This document shows, piece after piece, positions 1 through 6,002 of a stretch of 6,685 nt of DNA. Origin of the DNA: Patescibacteria group bacterium (lineage in GTDB: Bacteria; Patescibacteriota; UBA1384; XYA2-FULL-43-10; CAINNR01); the NCBI GenBank assembly GCA_028690755.1, contig JAQVAO010000033.1:1-6685 (forward strand). The letters are read 5' to 3'. The position numbers and the translations under genes are program-made. The notes beneath the pieces were generated by a model. It did no database searches. It was not told the DNA's origin and worked only from the letters and a program-made list of their open reading frames with translations. Numbering within the stretch: the stretch's first letter is position 1; every line of letters starts with the position of its first letter.

Positions 1-831
1 AAAGTTGTGATAACCAAGCAGGCCGATAGTGATTTCTTTTGCTCTGTCAGATCGGTAATTGGTAAGCACTATAGCGTCATTTTCTTTAATCTGACCGCCC
101 ATACTTTCTTCGCTGCTTATCACTGTCGGTGGTATTGAATGATCGGGAATTCCTGATCGATAGTAACTAGTTATCGCCGATACAGCTGAGGATGCAGCTT
201 TTCCTTGTCTGGCAACAAGAGCTTGAATTGTAACCTGAATATTATCCCAATTTTCACTTCGGTCCATGATATAATTTCGTCCAACTATTGTGGCTATTTG
301 CCCTAAATTATTTTCTTTAATAAATTTCTCTAAAGAATTGACAAAATTGATTCCGCTATAAGAATCGGTATCAATTCCATCCATAATCGCATGTACATAA
401 ACTTTCTCTAAGCGGTGATTCTTAGCCATAAGTAGGAGTGCTTTTAGGTGATCAATATGCCCATGAATACCTCCGTCAGAGACAAGCCCAATTATATGAA
501 ACGAGGAGTTATAATCATTAGCGTATTTAACCGCCTGGAGAAGTGCGGGGTTTTGATAAAAACTTTTATCTTGGATTTGTCTTGAAATTCTCTCCAGGTC
601 CTGGAAAACAATCTTTCCTGCGCCAATGCTTGAATGACCGATAACTGAATTTCCTACCATTCTATATGACCCGGCAATCTTTTTAAAAGAGTTCAAAACC
701 AAGTGTGGATATTTCCTCCACATCAAATTTAGAGTTTTGGGGTCACCCATTGTTACAGCATTACCTCCCCATGATGGTGTTAGTCCCCAGCCATCAAGTA
801 TCGCCAAAATAATTGGTTGGTGTTCGTTCAT
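1..831 (-). CDS. Second, divergent phosphoglycerate mutase (iPGM) paralogue, 3' end outside window
   Basis: Reading leftward from the ATG at 831 there are 277 uninterrupted codons to the window edge. The protein is plainly the N-terminal half of the cofactor-independent phosphoglycerate mutase family (alkaline phosphatase superfamily). Visible residues fall on the classic Bacillus numbering: Asp13 in ILDGWG (metal), Ser62 in GNSVIGH (phosphorylated nucleophile), His123 in SDGGIHGH, Asp154, Arg185 in VGR, Arg191 in MDR, and the paired arginines 260 and 263 in NYRSDRA. Two things are unlike ordinary GpmI: the substrate-contacting Arg153 is Ile (MDGID instead of DGRD), and the Glu after the nucleophile is Val. 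The C-terminal metal ligands lie beyond the window. Its ATG overlaps the TGA of the upstream gpmI (ATGA), so translation is probably coupled. It may be a second mutase, a phosphatase or transferase of the same fold, or a regulatory copy; the family call is sure, the activity is not. Confidence 0.9.
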   Translation of the reverse strand, partial: MNEHQPIILAILDGWGLTPSWGGNAVTMGDPKTLNLMWRKYPHLVLNSFKKIAGSYRMVGNSVIGHSSIGAGKIVFQDLERISRQIQDKSFYQNPALLQAVKYANDYNSSFHIIGLVSDGGIHGHIDHLKALLLMAKNHRLEKVYVHAIMDGIDTDSYSGINFVNSLEKFIKENNLGQIATIVGRNYIMDRSENWDNIQVTIQALVARQGKAASSAVSAITSYYRSGIPDHSIPPTVISSEESMGGQIKENDAIVLTNYRSDRAKEITIGLLGYHNF

Positions 832-2375
832 ATATTTGAAATTAAATTTTTTCCAGTCATCTCTGCTGGCACAGCAATTTTCATTATCGATAAAATTGTT
901 GGTGCGACATCACAAAGTGAGCCATCAATTAGCCGCTTTTTTGCAATTTCAAGATCCTTGGAAAGAATGATAAATGGTACAGGGTTTGATGTGTGTTCCG
1001 TCTGTGGCTGATTACTGGCAGCGTGAAGCATCTCTTCCGCATTGCCGTGATCACCGATGATAAAAATTACGTAATCATGACGAAGCAGTGACGTGGCGAT
1101 GACTCCTAAATTTTCATCAACCGCTTCTACCGCATGAACTGTTGCGTAATAATTACCACTATGTCCAACCATGTCTGGATTAGCATAATTAAGAACAATA
1201 AAACTGAAATTTTTATTACAATTAGAAATTATGTATTTGCTTATCAGGTCAGCACTCATTCTTGGAGCGATATCATATGTCGGCACTTTGGGAGAAGGGA
1301 TTAAATATTGATATTCTCCGGGCCATGGTTTTTCTCTGCCGCCATTCAAAAAGTAGGTAACATGGGCATATTTTTCTGTTTCAGCGACATGAAGCTGTTT
1401 TAGTCTATTATTGTATATAACTTCTGAAATAGTGTTCTTTATCTCTCCCGGCTTGAAAACTTGAATACCATAAACCTTAGGATCTCTGGAAACAAATGTC
1501 ACAAAATATAAATTTTTAATTATTTTTCTATCTGGAAGTTCTTTAATATTTTCACCGGTAAAAGCTTGGGATATCTGCCTAGCTCTATCGGGTCGAAAGT
1601 TAAAAAATATTAGTGCATCGTTATCGTTAATGGTAGTTTTTCCATCTCCATCATTTGCTATAAATCTCGGCTCAATATATTCGTCTGATATATTTCTCAA
1701 ATAAAATCTCGATATACACTCTCTGGGGGAAGGCGATACTTCTGCTTCTCCTTTAGTCAAGGCATTGTAAGCGCGAGATGTCTTACCCCAATTTCTGTTT
1801 CTATCCATCGAAAACGATCGTCCGCAGATGAAGGAAATTTTTCCGACACCGATTTGGCTGATTTTTTGATTAATGGTTTCGAATGTTGCTAGCGCTGAGT
1901 TTGGGTCACTATCGCGTCCATCAGTAAACAAATCAAGGTATACGTTTTTAACGCCGTTTTCTTTGGCCATATTTAATAGTGCATAGAGATGTACAAGATC
2001 TGAGTGCACATGGCCATTGCCGGCAAGACCCATGATATGAAGATTGGAATTGTTTTTTTTGACGTGGTTAAAGGCGCTTATGATAATTTCGTTTTTAAAA
2101 AAATTACCATTTTCAATCTCTTCGTTAATATGTGGTAAATCTTGAGGAATAACTCTACCAGCACCAATATTTAAATGACCGGTTTCTGAATTACCACCGG
2201 TTCCAGCTGGAAGTCCAATAAATTCTCCTGATGCTTGTAACTTGCTGTGTGGGTATTTGCGCCACCAAAGATCCATATTGGGCGTCCTGGCCTGCATAAT
2301 GGCGTTTCCGCCCCACGGTGGCCCGATACCCCAACCATCAAGTATTACAAGTGCTGCCTTAAAAGCACCCCTCAC
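828..2375 (-). CDS. gpmI: 2,3-bisphosphoglycerate-independent phosphoglycerate mutase
   Basis: Interconverts 3- and 2-phosphoglycerate in lower glycolysis; cytosolic, Mn-dependent. At 515 residues it is full length for the family. Metal and catalytic residues are all visible: Asp13 (ILDGWG), nucleophile Ser63 (GGNSETGH), His124, Arg154/Asp155 (TDGRDSDP), Arg186, Arg192, Arg261/Arg264 (NFRPDRA), Lys335 (AETEKYAHVTYFLNGG), Asp401/His405 (NPDMVGH), Asp442/His443 (GDHGN) and His461 (EHTSNPVPF). The loop before His124 reads AGNGHVHSD rather than the usual SDGGVHSH, an oddity that leaves the histidine in place. The start is GTG, chosen because a perfect AGGAGG lies just upstream and the ILDGWG motif begins at the expected residue 11. 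It follows pgi after 8 bases, and its TGA overlaps the start of the second iPGM paralogue, so the three genes form one operon. Confidence 0.97.
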   Translation of the reverse strand: MRGAFKAALVILDGWGIGPPWGGNAIMQARTPNMDLWWRKYPHSKLQASGEFIGLPAGTGGNSETGHLNIGAGRVIPQDLPHINEEIENGNFFKNEIIISAFNHVKKNNSNLHIMGLAGNGHVHSDLVHLYALLNMAKENGVKNVYLDLFTDGRDSDPNSALATFETINQKISQIGVGKISFICGRSFSMDRNRNWGKTSRAYNALTKGEAEVSPSPRECISRFYLRNISDEYIEPRFIANDGDGKTTINDNDALIFFNFRPDRARQISQAFTGENIKELPDRKIIKNLYFVTFVSRDPKVYGIQVFKPGEIKNTISEVIYNNRLKQLHVAETEKYAHVTYFLNGGREKPWPGEYQYLIPSPKVPTYDIAPRMSADLISKYIISNCNKNFSFIVLNYANPDMVGHSGNYYATVHAVEAVDENLGVIATSLLRHDYVIFIIGDHGNAEEMLHAASNQPQTEHTSNPVPFIILSKDLEIAKKRLIDGSLCDVAPTILSIMKIAVPAEMTGKNLISNI

Positions 2376-2379
2376 TAAA

Positions 2380-2385
2380 CCTCCT
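2380..2385 (-). promoter_or_regulatory. Ribosome binding site of gpmI
   Basis: A perfect AGGAGG lies 4 bases before the GTG start of gpmI and overlaps the TAG stop of pgi. The spacing is short, but no other in-frame start sits between it and the first conserved motif, so it fixes the GTG start. Confidence 0.75.
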
Positions 2386-3445
2386 AATTTTTTGACATCT
2401 CGTTTTTAACTAAGGTGACCATCTCGCAGGAGATGGGATCAACTTTGTTAGCAACTGCTAAATATAAAGCAGAAAAACCAATGAAATTAATTGCTAATAT
2501 CGTTTCGGATAAAGGGTCGATAGCTTCAGGAAAACTGATTCGAAGGTGGTCAATTCTTTTCCTGTCTAAAATTGCTGAAGTTATATTTTCTCGTTTTTTA
2601 ATCTCTGCCGAAGAAAATTTTGATTCAAGTGAAAGAAAATAAATATCAGATGTTTTATCTTTCGGGTGTTCAAGGCCAGCGATTAAGTTATGATTGATAT
2701 CGGGAATTACTGCGAAGTTAGCAAAATTTTTTGCGTCTTCATTTATCGCTTGAGAAAATCTCTCGGCGAGTGATGCGATATTCGCTGAGCCAACGATCTG
2801 AATTAATTTGCCGTGCATCCGCAAGGCTAAATCTTTAGCTGGATTAGTGGCGCTGTGACAATCTGGTTTTAATTTTTCGGTTTGTTTGCCAAGGAGTATC
2901 AACAAATCTTCAAAATTTTGATTGCTAAAATCAACAACACCAAGTTTGGATAAAACGATGTATGGAATCATCAATAAATAACCGATTGCTAGCTTTGGTT
3001 CGGTATCAAGTTGGTAGCCTATAAATGGAGCAGAAAATTTACGACAAAGAGAGGCAATCCGGCCGCCGGTGCTGATCGCCATAAGTTTTGCTCCTTTTTG
3101 ATAGCCGTCAACAAAACTTGACAATACTTCTTCTGTATCGCCGGAGTGGGTAAGTGCAATAACAAATGTATTTTTGTCAACAAAAGCTGGGAGTTTATAA
3201 TCGGAAACGACTTCTAGTGGTATCTTACTTTCTGAGGCTAAATTTTTTATAATTTTCCCAGCAATTCCTGATGCACCCATCCCAACAAAAATTATTCGAT
3301 TGCAATTAATAAAATATGACGGGAGAGCAAAATTTTCCGCAATCTTTTTGGCTTCTCTAAGGTAATCAGTAAAAGATAAAAGGTCTCCAACCATTTTTCC
3401 AAGTCCCCTGGATTTGTAATCGATTTTGTCAATATTAATATTCAT
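2384..3445 (-). CDS. Bifunctional phosphoglucose/phosphomannose isomerase (PGI/PMI)
   Basis: Interconverts glucose-6-P (and mannose-6-P) with fructose-6-P. The 353 residues match the compact two-SIS-domain PGI/PMI family known from archaea and CPR bacteria rather than the long classical Pgi. SIS domain 1 (about 45-165) shows the phosphate-binding GMGASGIAG at 55-63, THSGDTEE at 99-106 (usual form YSGNTEE), ISTGG at 124-128 and EPKLAIGY at 149-156. SIS domain 2 shows AERFSQAINED with the probable catalytic Glu236, and DINHN with His252, equivalent to the Glu and His of the Pyrobaculum enzyme by motif. It heads an operon with gpmI 8 bases downstream. The ATG at 3445 has only a weak purine stretch (GAGAAG) directly before it. 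Family assignment is firm; whether mannose-6-P is a real substrate is inference from the family. Confidence 0.9.
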   Translation of the reverse strand: MNINIDKIDYKSRGLGKMVGDLLSFTDYLREAKKIAENFALPSYFINCNRIIFVGMGASGIAGKIIKNLASESKIPLEVVSDYKLPAFVDKNTFVIALTHSGDTEEVLSSFVDGYQKGAKLMAISTGGRIASLCRKFSAPFIGYQLDTEPKLAIGYLLMIPYIVLSKLGVVDFSNQNFEDLLILLGKQTEKLKPDCHSATNPAKDLALRMHGKLIQIVGSANIASLAERFSQAINEDAKNFANFAVIPDINHNLIAGLEHPKDKTSDIYFLSLESKFSSAEIKKRENITSAILDRKRIDHLRISFPEAIDPLSETILAINFIGFSALYLAVANKVDPISCEMVTLVKNEMSKN

Positions 3446-3475
3446 CTTCTCATCTATGATATAACAAAACTTTCG

Positions 3476-3481
3476 ATTATA
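3476..3481 (-). promoter_or_regulatory. Possible -10 element of the pgi-gpmI operon
   Basis: A perfect TATAAT lies about 30 bases before the pgi ATG, directly after the terminator of the upstream gene. The -35 position falls inside the terminator stem and reads poorly (GCTTCT at 17 bp spacing), so this is a tentative promoter. Some promoter is expected here because the terminator separates pgi from the gene upstream. Confidence 0.4.
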
Positions 3482-3510
3482 AAAGAAAAAGCTCCGCTAG
3501 AAGCGGAGTT
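3481..3510 (-). terminator. Intrinsic terminator of the M23 peptidase gene
   Basis: On the minus strand a CTCCGCT / AGCGGAG stem of 7 bp closes a 3-base loop (TCT) and is followed by TTTTTCTTTT. It begins 5 bases after the TGA of the M23 gene, the textbook placement. Confidence 0.88.
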
Positions 3511-3515
3511 CGGAA

Positions 3516-5012
3516 TCAGTCGGTCAGAGCCTTGAAGACTCCCCATGGATTGATGCGGAAAATTCGCCATTGTCCGGCCATCTTGACCTGAACAAGGGCG
3601 AATTCTTCTGAGCGCTGGTCAAAAACGGTCGAGTGAGGAATGACATCTTGGCCTGCGGGGAAGACATTGGAAGTGGTGATCTCCTCAGCAGTATATCCAT
3701 CACTTTCGACGTCCGGTTTGAGTCGCAATCTGGCGAATTGCAGGCGGTAGCTGGTACCGACCAGCTGTCCAAAGGCGATGCGTTCGCAACCATTATCGCT
3801 TTCGAATTTGGTGTCGAAAACGATCAACCCACGACAATCGCCAGCTGGGATTCCGGCGATCTGCCGCTTGGTTTGTTGGCTTGCGCTTAAGACCCAACTC
3901 GTCGGGCGGAAATGTCCCGTGTGCAGGTCTAGCGAGTCACCGAGAAGCCGCCAAAGCTCCCTCTGGCCAAAGAAGATCGATTGCCAGCCGCTCCCGGTGC
4001 CTCCCAGGTACTCGCTTCGCGGCTTTACCTGACCACTTTCGAGGTCAAGAGCCTCCCACTCCAATCCACGAAGGATCGGCAGATGGTTCTTGCCTTCTCT
4101 CCAGTTGCCAAGATCAAAGCTGTAGGTCTGAGTGTAGATTTGACGAAGTTCGCCACCCGTGTAATGGCTTAATGTGTATTCCCTGCCAACATGAGTTACG
4201 ACGTAGATTGTATTGCCTTCACCGGCAAACAACGCGTCAACTACACTTCCGGGTTCGAAAGTGAGATGTGTTATGACTTCACCGCCATCGACCCCGGTTG
4301 AGGCAAGCTTCAGGCCAGCGTCATCACTTCTCACAAAGAACACCCGCGTGTTGTCGCTGGTACCGGTGGGCAGAGTGTCATCGTGACCAGCGCTTCGCAT
4401 TGTAAAGTTGGTCAACCAACCACGCGGGCTCCGCCAGTTACCGTACGACACTACTCCTCGGTAGCTAGCTGCCTCTGGCCGAGGAAGGGGCTGACGACCA
4501 TAGCCGCTTGCTGGGAATTGTCCGGGGCGATTCGGATCGAAATAGATCGCCAGATGCAGGTGCGAATGCGAGTAGGCGCCGATCTTGCCGATGGTATCGC
4601 CTTCGGTGACGGAAAGCCCAACGCGATAACCTCGCACCTCCTGATCTGTCAGCAAACGATGTGCCTCCTCATTCCAACCACGCTTCAGGTGGCCGTAGAT
4701 CGCGATAAACCTCTCACCGCTTTGGGCTTGGTGCTCGATCAGCAGGCCGTAATTTTCGTTACGCCCCTGATCATCCCAGCCACCCGGGGACGAAGCCACA
4801 ACCCTACCATCGGCGATCGCTTTGACCGGTGTTCCCTCGGGACAGAGAATATCCCAGCCACAGTGCCAGACATTGGATCCTGGTGAATATCCAGCACCCG
4901 ATGCCCCGAAGTTGTCCGTCGAGACATGCATGAACCAGTTGGGAACAGGATCAGCAGCGAATACCACTGCTGATATGGTCAATAGTACGAAAAGACACGC
5001 TACTCGGTTCAT
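3516..5012 (-). CDS. Secreted M23-family (LytM-type) metallopeptidase with long C-terminal region
   Basis: Probably a zinc endopeptidase acting outside the membrane on peptidoglycan cross-links. Residues 1-19 form a Sec signal peptide (Arg3, hydrophobic core, cleavage after VFA). The M23 domain covers about 45-160: zinc ligands His50 and Asp54 (HCGWDILC), the GTPVKAIADGRVV strand, catalytic His108 (YGHL), then HLH with catalytic His151 and zinc ligand His153. All key residues are present, so it should be active rather than a degenerate activator. Cys51/Cys57 could form a disulphide. Residues about 220-498 are strand-rich and match no domain I recognise; a beta-propeller or sandwich is a guess. 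The ATG has GAGGAAG 9 bases upstream. It is a single-gene unit with its own promoter and terminator. G+C is clearly above its neighbours (37/60 at 4741-4800 against 20/60 in pgi at 2641-2700), which suggests a different origin. Confidence 0.85.
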   Translation of the reverse strand: MNRVACLFVLLTISAVVFAADPVPNWFMHVSTDNFGASGAGYSPGSNVWHCGWDILCPEGTPVKAIADGRVVASSPGGWDDQGRNENYGLLIEHQAQSGERFIAIYGHLKRGWNEEAHRLLTDQEVRGYRVGLSVTEGDTIGKIGAYSHSHLHLAIYFDPNRPGQFPASGYGRQPLPRPEAASYRGVVSYGNWRSPRGWLTNFTMRSAGHDDTLPTGTSDNTRVFFVRSDDAGLKLASTGVDGGEVITHLTFEPGSVVDALFAGEGNTIYVVTHVGREYTLSHYTGGELRQIYTQTYSFDLGNWREGKNHLPILRGLEWEALDLESGQVKPRSEYLGGTGSGWQSIFFGQRELWRLLGDSLDLHTGHFRPTSWVLSASQQTKRQIAGIPAGDCRGLIVFDTKFESDNGCERIAFGQLVGTSYRLQFARLRLKPDVESDGYTAEEITTSNVFPAGQDVIPHSTVFDQRSEEFALVQVKMAGQWRIFRINPWGVFKALTD

Positions 5013-5056
5013 CAGGTTTCACTTCCTCAAGTTTTGAAGGTGCATTTTCCAACATA

Positions 5057-5085
5057 ATTATACCACTAAAATACTTATTTGAAAA
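5057..5085 (-). promoter_or_regulatory. Promoter of the M23 peptidase gene
   Basis: TTTTCA (-35, 5085-5080) and a perfect TATAAT (-10, 5062-5057) are separated by 17 bp on the minus strand. Transcription would start near 5050, leaving a leader of about 38 bases that contains GAGGAAG. Confidence 0.65.
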
Positions 5086-5095
5086 GGTATATTTC

Positions 5096-5124
5096 TTGAA
5101 TTTGTATCAACTATTTGCTAAGAT
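5096..5124 (+). promoter_or_regulatory. Promoter of tRNA-Leu
   Basis: TTGAAT (-35) and TAAGAT (-10) are 17 bp apart, with a TG one base before the -10 hexamer (extended -10). The predicted start near 5131 lies about 5 bases before the mature tRNA. It is back-to-back with the M23 promoter, the two -35 boxes being 10 bases apart. Confidence 0.6.
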
Positions 5125-5135
5125 TGCCATAGTTT

Positions 5136-5222
5136 GGGCGAGTGGCGGAATTGGTAGACGCGCAGGTCTCAAAAACCTGTGATCGCAAGATCATGTGGGT
5201 TCGATTCCCACCTTGCCCACCA
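5136..5222 (+). tRNA. tRNA-Leu (anticodon CAA, reads UUG)
   Basis: A complete class II tRNA folds by hand. The acceptor stem is GGGCGAG with CTTGCCC (one G-T pair), with discriminator A5219 and an encoded CCA at 5220-5222. The D-arm contains GGAATTGGTAGA. The anticodon stem CAGGT/ACCTG holds the loop CTCAAAA, giving anticodon CAA. A long variable arm TGATC-GCAA-GATCA marks it as leucine type. The T arm is GTGGG-TTCGATT-CCCAC. The last 20 bases plus one (5202-5223, through the CCA) are repeated exactly at 5305-5326. Confidence 0.97.
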
Positions 5223-5223
5223 A
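5202..5223 (+). repeat. 22-bp direct repeat, copy 1 (tRNA-Leu 3' end, att-like)
   Basis: Runs from inside the T loop (CGATT...) through the acceptor strand and encoded CCA to one base past it. It is identical to 5305-5326. Exact duplication of a tRNA 3' end is the usual outcome of tyrosine-recombinase integration into a tRNA gene, although no integrase is visible in the window. Confidence 0.85.
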
Positions 5224-5233
5224 TAGAATAGGA

Positions 5234-5295
5234 GTCGAAAGCCGGAAGCGCGGCTGGCGCTGAGACGGGGTCGACGGATTTGCCAGCAGGCAAAT
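5234..5295 (+). other. GC-rich, hairpin-forming stretch between the two tRNA 3' ends
   Basis: Lies within the tRNA transcript, before its terminator. Three complementary pairs can be read: GTCGA (5234-5238) with TCGAC (5271-5275); AGCCG (5240-5244) with CGGCT (5251-5255), nested inside the first; and a perfect 7-bp hairpin ATTTGCC-AGCA-GGCAAAT at 5278-5295. It is sharply richer in G+C than the AT-rich flanks. It may be a structured RNA, the remnant of an integrated element, or chance folding of GC-rich DNA. No credible protein is coded here. Confidence 0.4.
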
Positions 5296-5304
5296 ACCGG
5301 TGAC

Positions 5305-5326
5305 CGATTCCCACCTTGCCCACCAA
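5305..5326 (+). repeat. 22-bp direct repeat, copy 2 (orphan tRNA-Leu 3' end)
   Basis: An exact second copy of 5202-5223, including the CCA triplet, with no 5' tRNA half before it. Identity breaks off at once on both sides (T5201 against C5304; T5224 against A5327), so the duplicated unit is well defined at 22 bp with a 103-bp offset. Confidence 0.85.
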
Positions 5327-5346
5327 ATAGTTAATAGCAGGCAGAC

Positions 5347-5373
5347 AAACGGTAAATAAACCGTTTTTTTATT
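5347..5373 (+). terminator. Intrinsic terminator of the tRNA-Leu transcript
   Basis: A 7-bp stem AAACGGT/ACCGTTT with a 6-base loop is followed by TTTTATT. It lies downstream of the second tRNA 3'-end copy, so the primary tRNA transcript should include the GC-rich stretch and both copies. Confidence 0.75.
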
Positions 5374-5399
5374 AAAATAGCGCCTCGTTTAAAAGGCGC
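5371..5399 (-). terminator. Probable terminator of the orphan gene at 5419-5886
   Basis: On the minus strand the stem GCGCCT/AGGCGC (6 bp, 8-base loop) is followed by TATTTTAAT, starting 19 bases after the gene's stop. The U-tract is interrupted, so this is weaker than the other two terminators. It sits tail-to-tail with the tRNA terminator. Confidence 0.6.
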
Positions 5400-5418
5400 G
5401 GGATGGTGATGATCGAGC

Positions 5419-5886
5419 TCAGGGCTTCTTCCAGAGCTCGACTGTTTGCTCCTCCTCACGAAGAAGCGGGTACTGCTTGTAGGCGTTGTTGATCGCCCGG
5501 GCGATGCGACAGAGCGCAGCTTCCGGGTCGGCGACCTTGGTGTTGCCGCAGTAGTTGAGGTAGACATCCACCTGATTCTCCTCGAGAAGGTCGAAGACCA
5601 CCCGTCGGACGGTGGTCGTCTCGAGAGAGGACTGCCTTAGTGCGTGGAGTATGCGCTTCGCGAGCGGAAGCTGATCCTCATACACTTGGTGGTAGCCATT
5701 GTGATTGGCACCGGCGGGGATGAAGGTAAAGCCGATGCCACCATCCTCTGGGTGAGCATCGCGACTGGGCGAGTTGAGCGTCAACACCAGGTGAAGTATC
5801 GGGCGGCCGCGATCATCATGGCTAACGCCATCGAGACCATTGTCGCCGATGTGGATGCTGCCCAACCCTTCGATCTGAATAATCAT
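5419..5886 (-). CDS. Hypothetical protein, no family recognised
   Basis: About 155 residues, beginning MIIQIEGLGSIHIGDNG. I do not recognise it. No signal peptide or membrane segment is visible, so it is probably cytosolic. It is acidic and charged, with a strand-rich first half (many Gly, Asp, His, including GANHNGYHQVYED) and a helical second half (ALCRIARAINNAYKQYPLL) ending in charged residues. In-frame ATGs exist at 5907, 5895 and 5886. I choose 5886 because GAGAGG (5901-5896) lies 9 bases before it, whereas the same purines touch the ATG at 5895 and the one at 5907 has no usable site. It is a single-gene unit with its own promoter and terminator, and G+C is high (34/60 at 5521-5580), like the M23 gene and unlike the operon genes. 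Coding status is supported by the regulatory frame; function is unknown. Confidence 0.75.
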   Translation of the reverse strand: MIIQIEGLGSIHIGDNGLDGVSHDDRGRPILHLVLTLNSPSRDAHPEDGGIGFTFIPAGANHNGYHQVYEDQLPLAKRILHALRQSSLETTTVRRVVFDLLEENQVDVYLNYCGNTKVADPEAALCRIARAINNAYKQYPLLREEEQTVELWKKP

Positions 5887-5926
5887 GTCATTCATCCTCT
5901 CGCACATCTTCGCTTACACGAGTAAT

Positions 5927-5955
5927 ACTTTAACATAAATTAGTGTGCAAGTCAA
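5927..5955 (-). promoter_or_regulatory. Promoter of the orphan gene
   Basis: TTGACT (-35, 5955-5950), 17 bp, then TAAAGT (-10, 5932-5927) with TG one base before it (extended -10). Transcription would begin near 5920, giving a leader of about 34 bases to the ATG at 5886, with room for the GAGAGG site. Confidence 0.6.
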
Positions 5956-5966
5956 TACATGAAAAA

Positions 5967-5995
5967 TTGAACAATTGGGTAAGAATACCTATAAT
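5967..5995 (+). promoter_or_regulatory. Promoter of the DUF5680-NADAR unit, leaderless type
   Basis: TTGAAC (-35) and a perfect TATAAT (-10, 5990-5995) are 17 bp apart. Transcription should start about 7 bases later, at 6002-6003, which is the A of the ATG of the DUF5680 gene. No Shine-Dalgarno is present before that ATG, which fits a leaderless mRNA. Confidence 0.65.
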
Positions 5996-6002
5996 AAAAT
6001 TA

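Noticed and set aside
1..2375. A single gpmI gene split by a frameshift near 830
   Set aside because: The upstream gene is already full length with all C-terminal ligands, and the downstream frame restarts with a second full N-terminus (ILDGWG), so these are two genes.
2415..2642. 75-codon plus-strand frame within pgi
   Set aside because: It is antisense to the conserved C-terminal part of PGI/PMI, with no supporting signals.
3633..4264. Several plus-strand open frames opposite the M23 gene
   Set aside because: They are shadows of a G+C-rich gene on the other strand; their peptides show no domain, and the minus frame carries a signal peptide and all M23 motifs.
4383..4886. 167-codon plus-strand frame opposite the M23 catalytic domain
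   Set aside because: It lies wholly antisense to the catalytic residues of the peptidase and has no recognisable motif or promoter.
5111..5326. Minus-strand open frame of 71 codons across the tRNA locus
   Set aside because: It is antisense to tRNA-Leu and reads through both copies of its 3' end; peptides of the GGQGGNRTH type are a well-known artefact of translating tRNA genes backwards.
5202..5326. CRISPR array
   Set aside because: Only two copies of the repeat exist, and the repeat is the 3' end of a tRNA gene.
5943..6002. GTG start extending the DUF5680 protein by 20 residues
   Set aside because: The promoter -35 and -10 boxes lie inside it, it has no ribosome site, and family similarity begins after the ATG at 6003.
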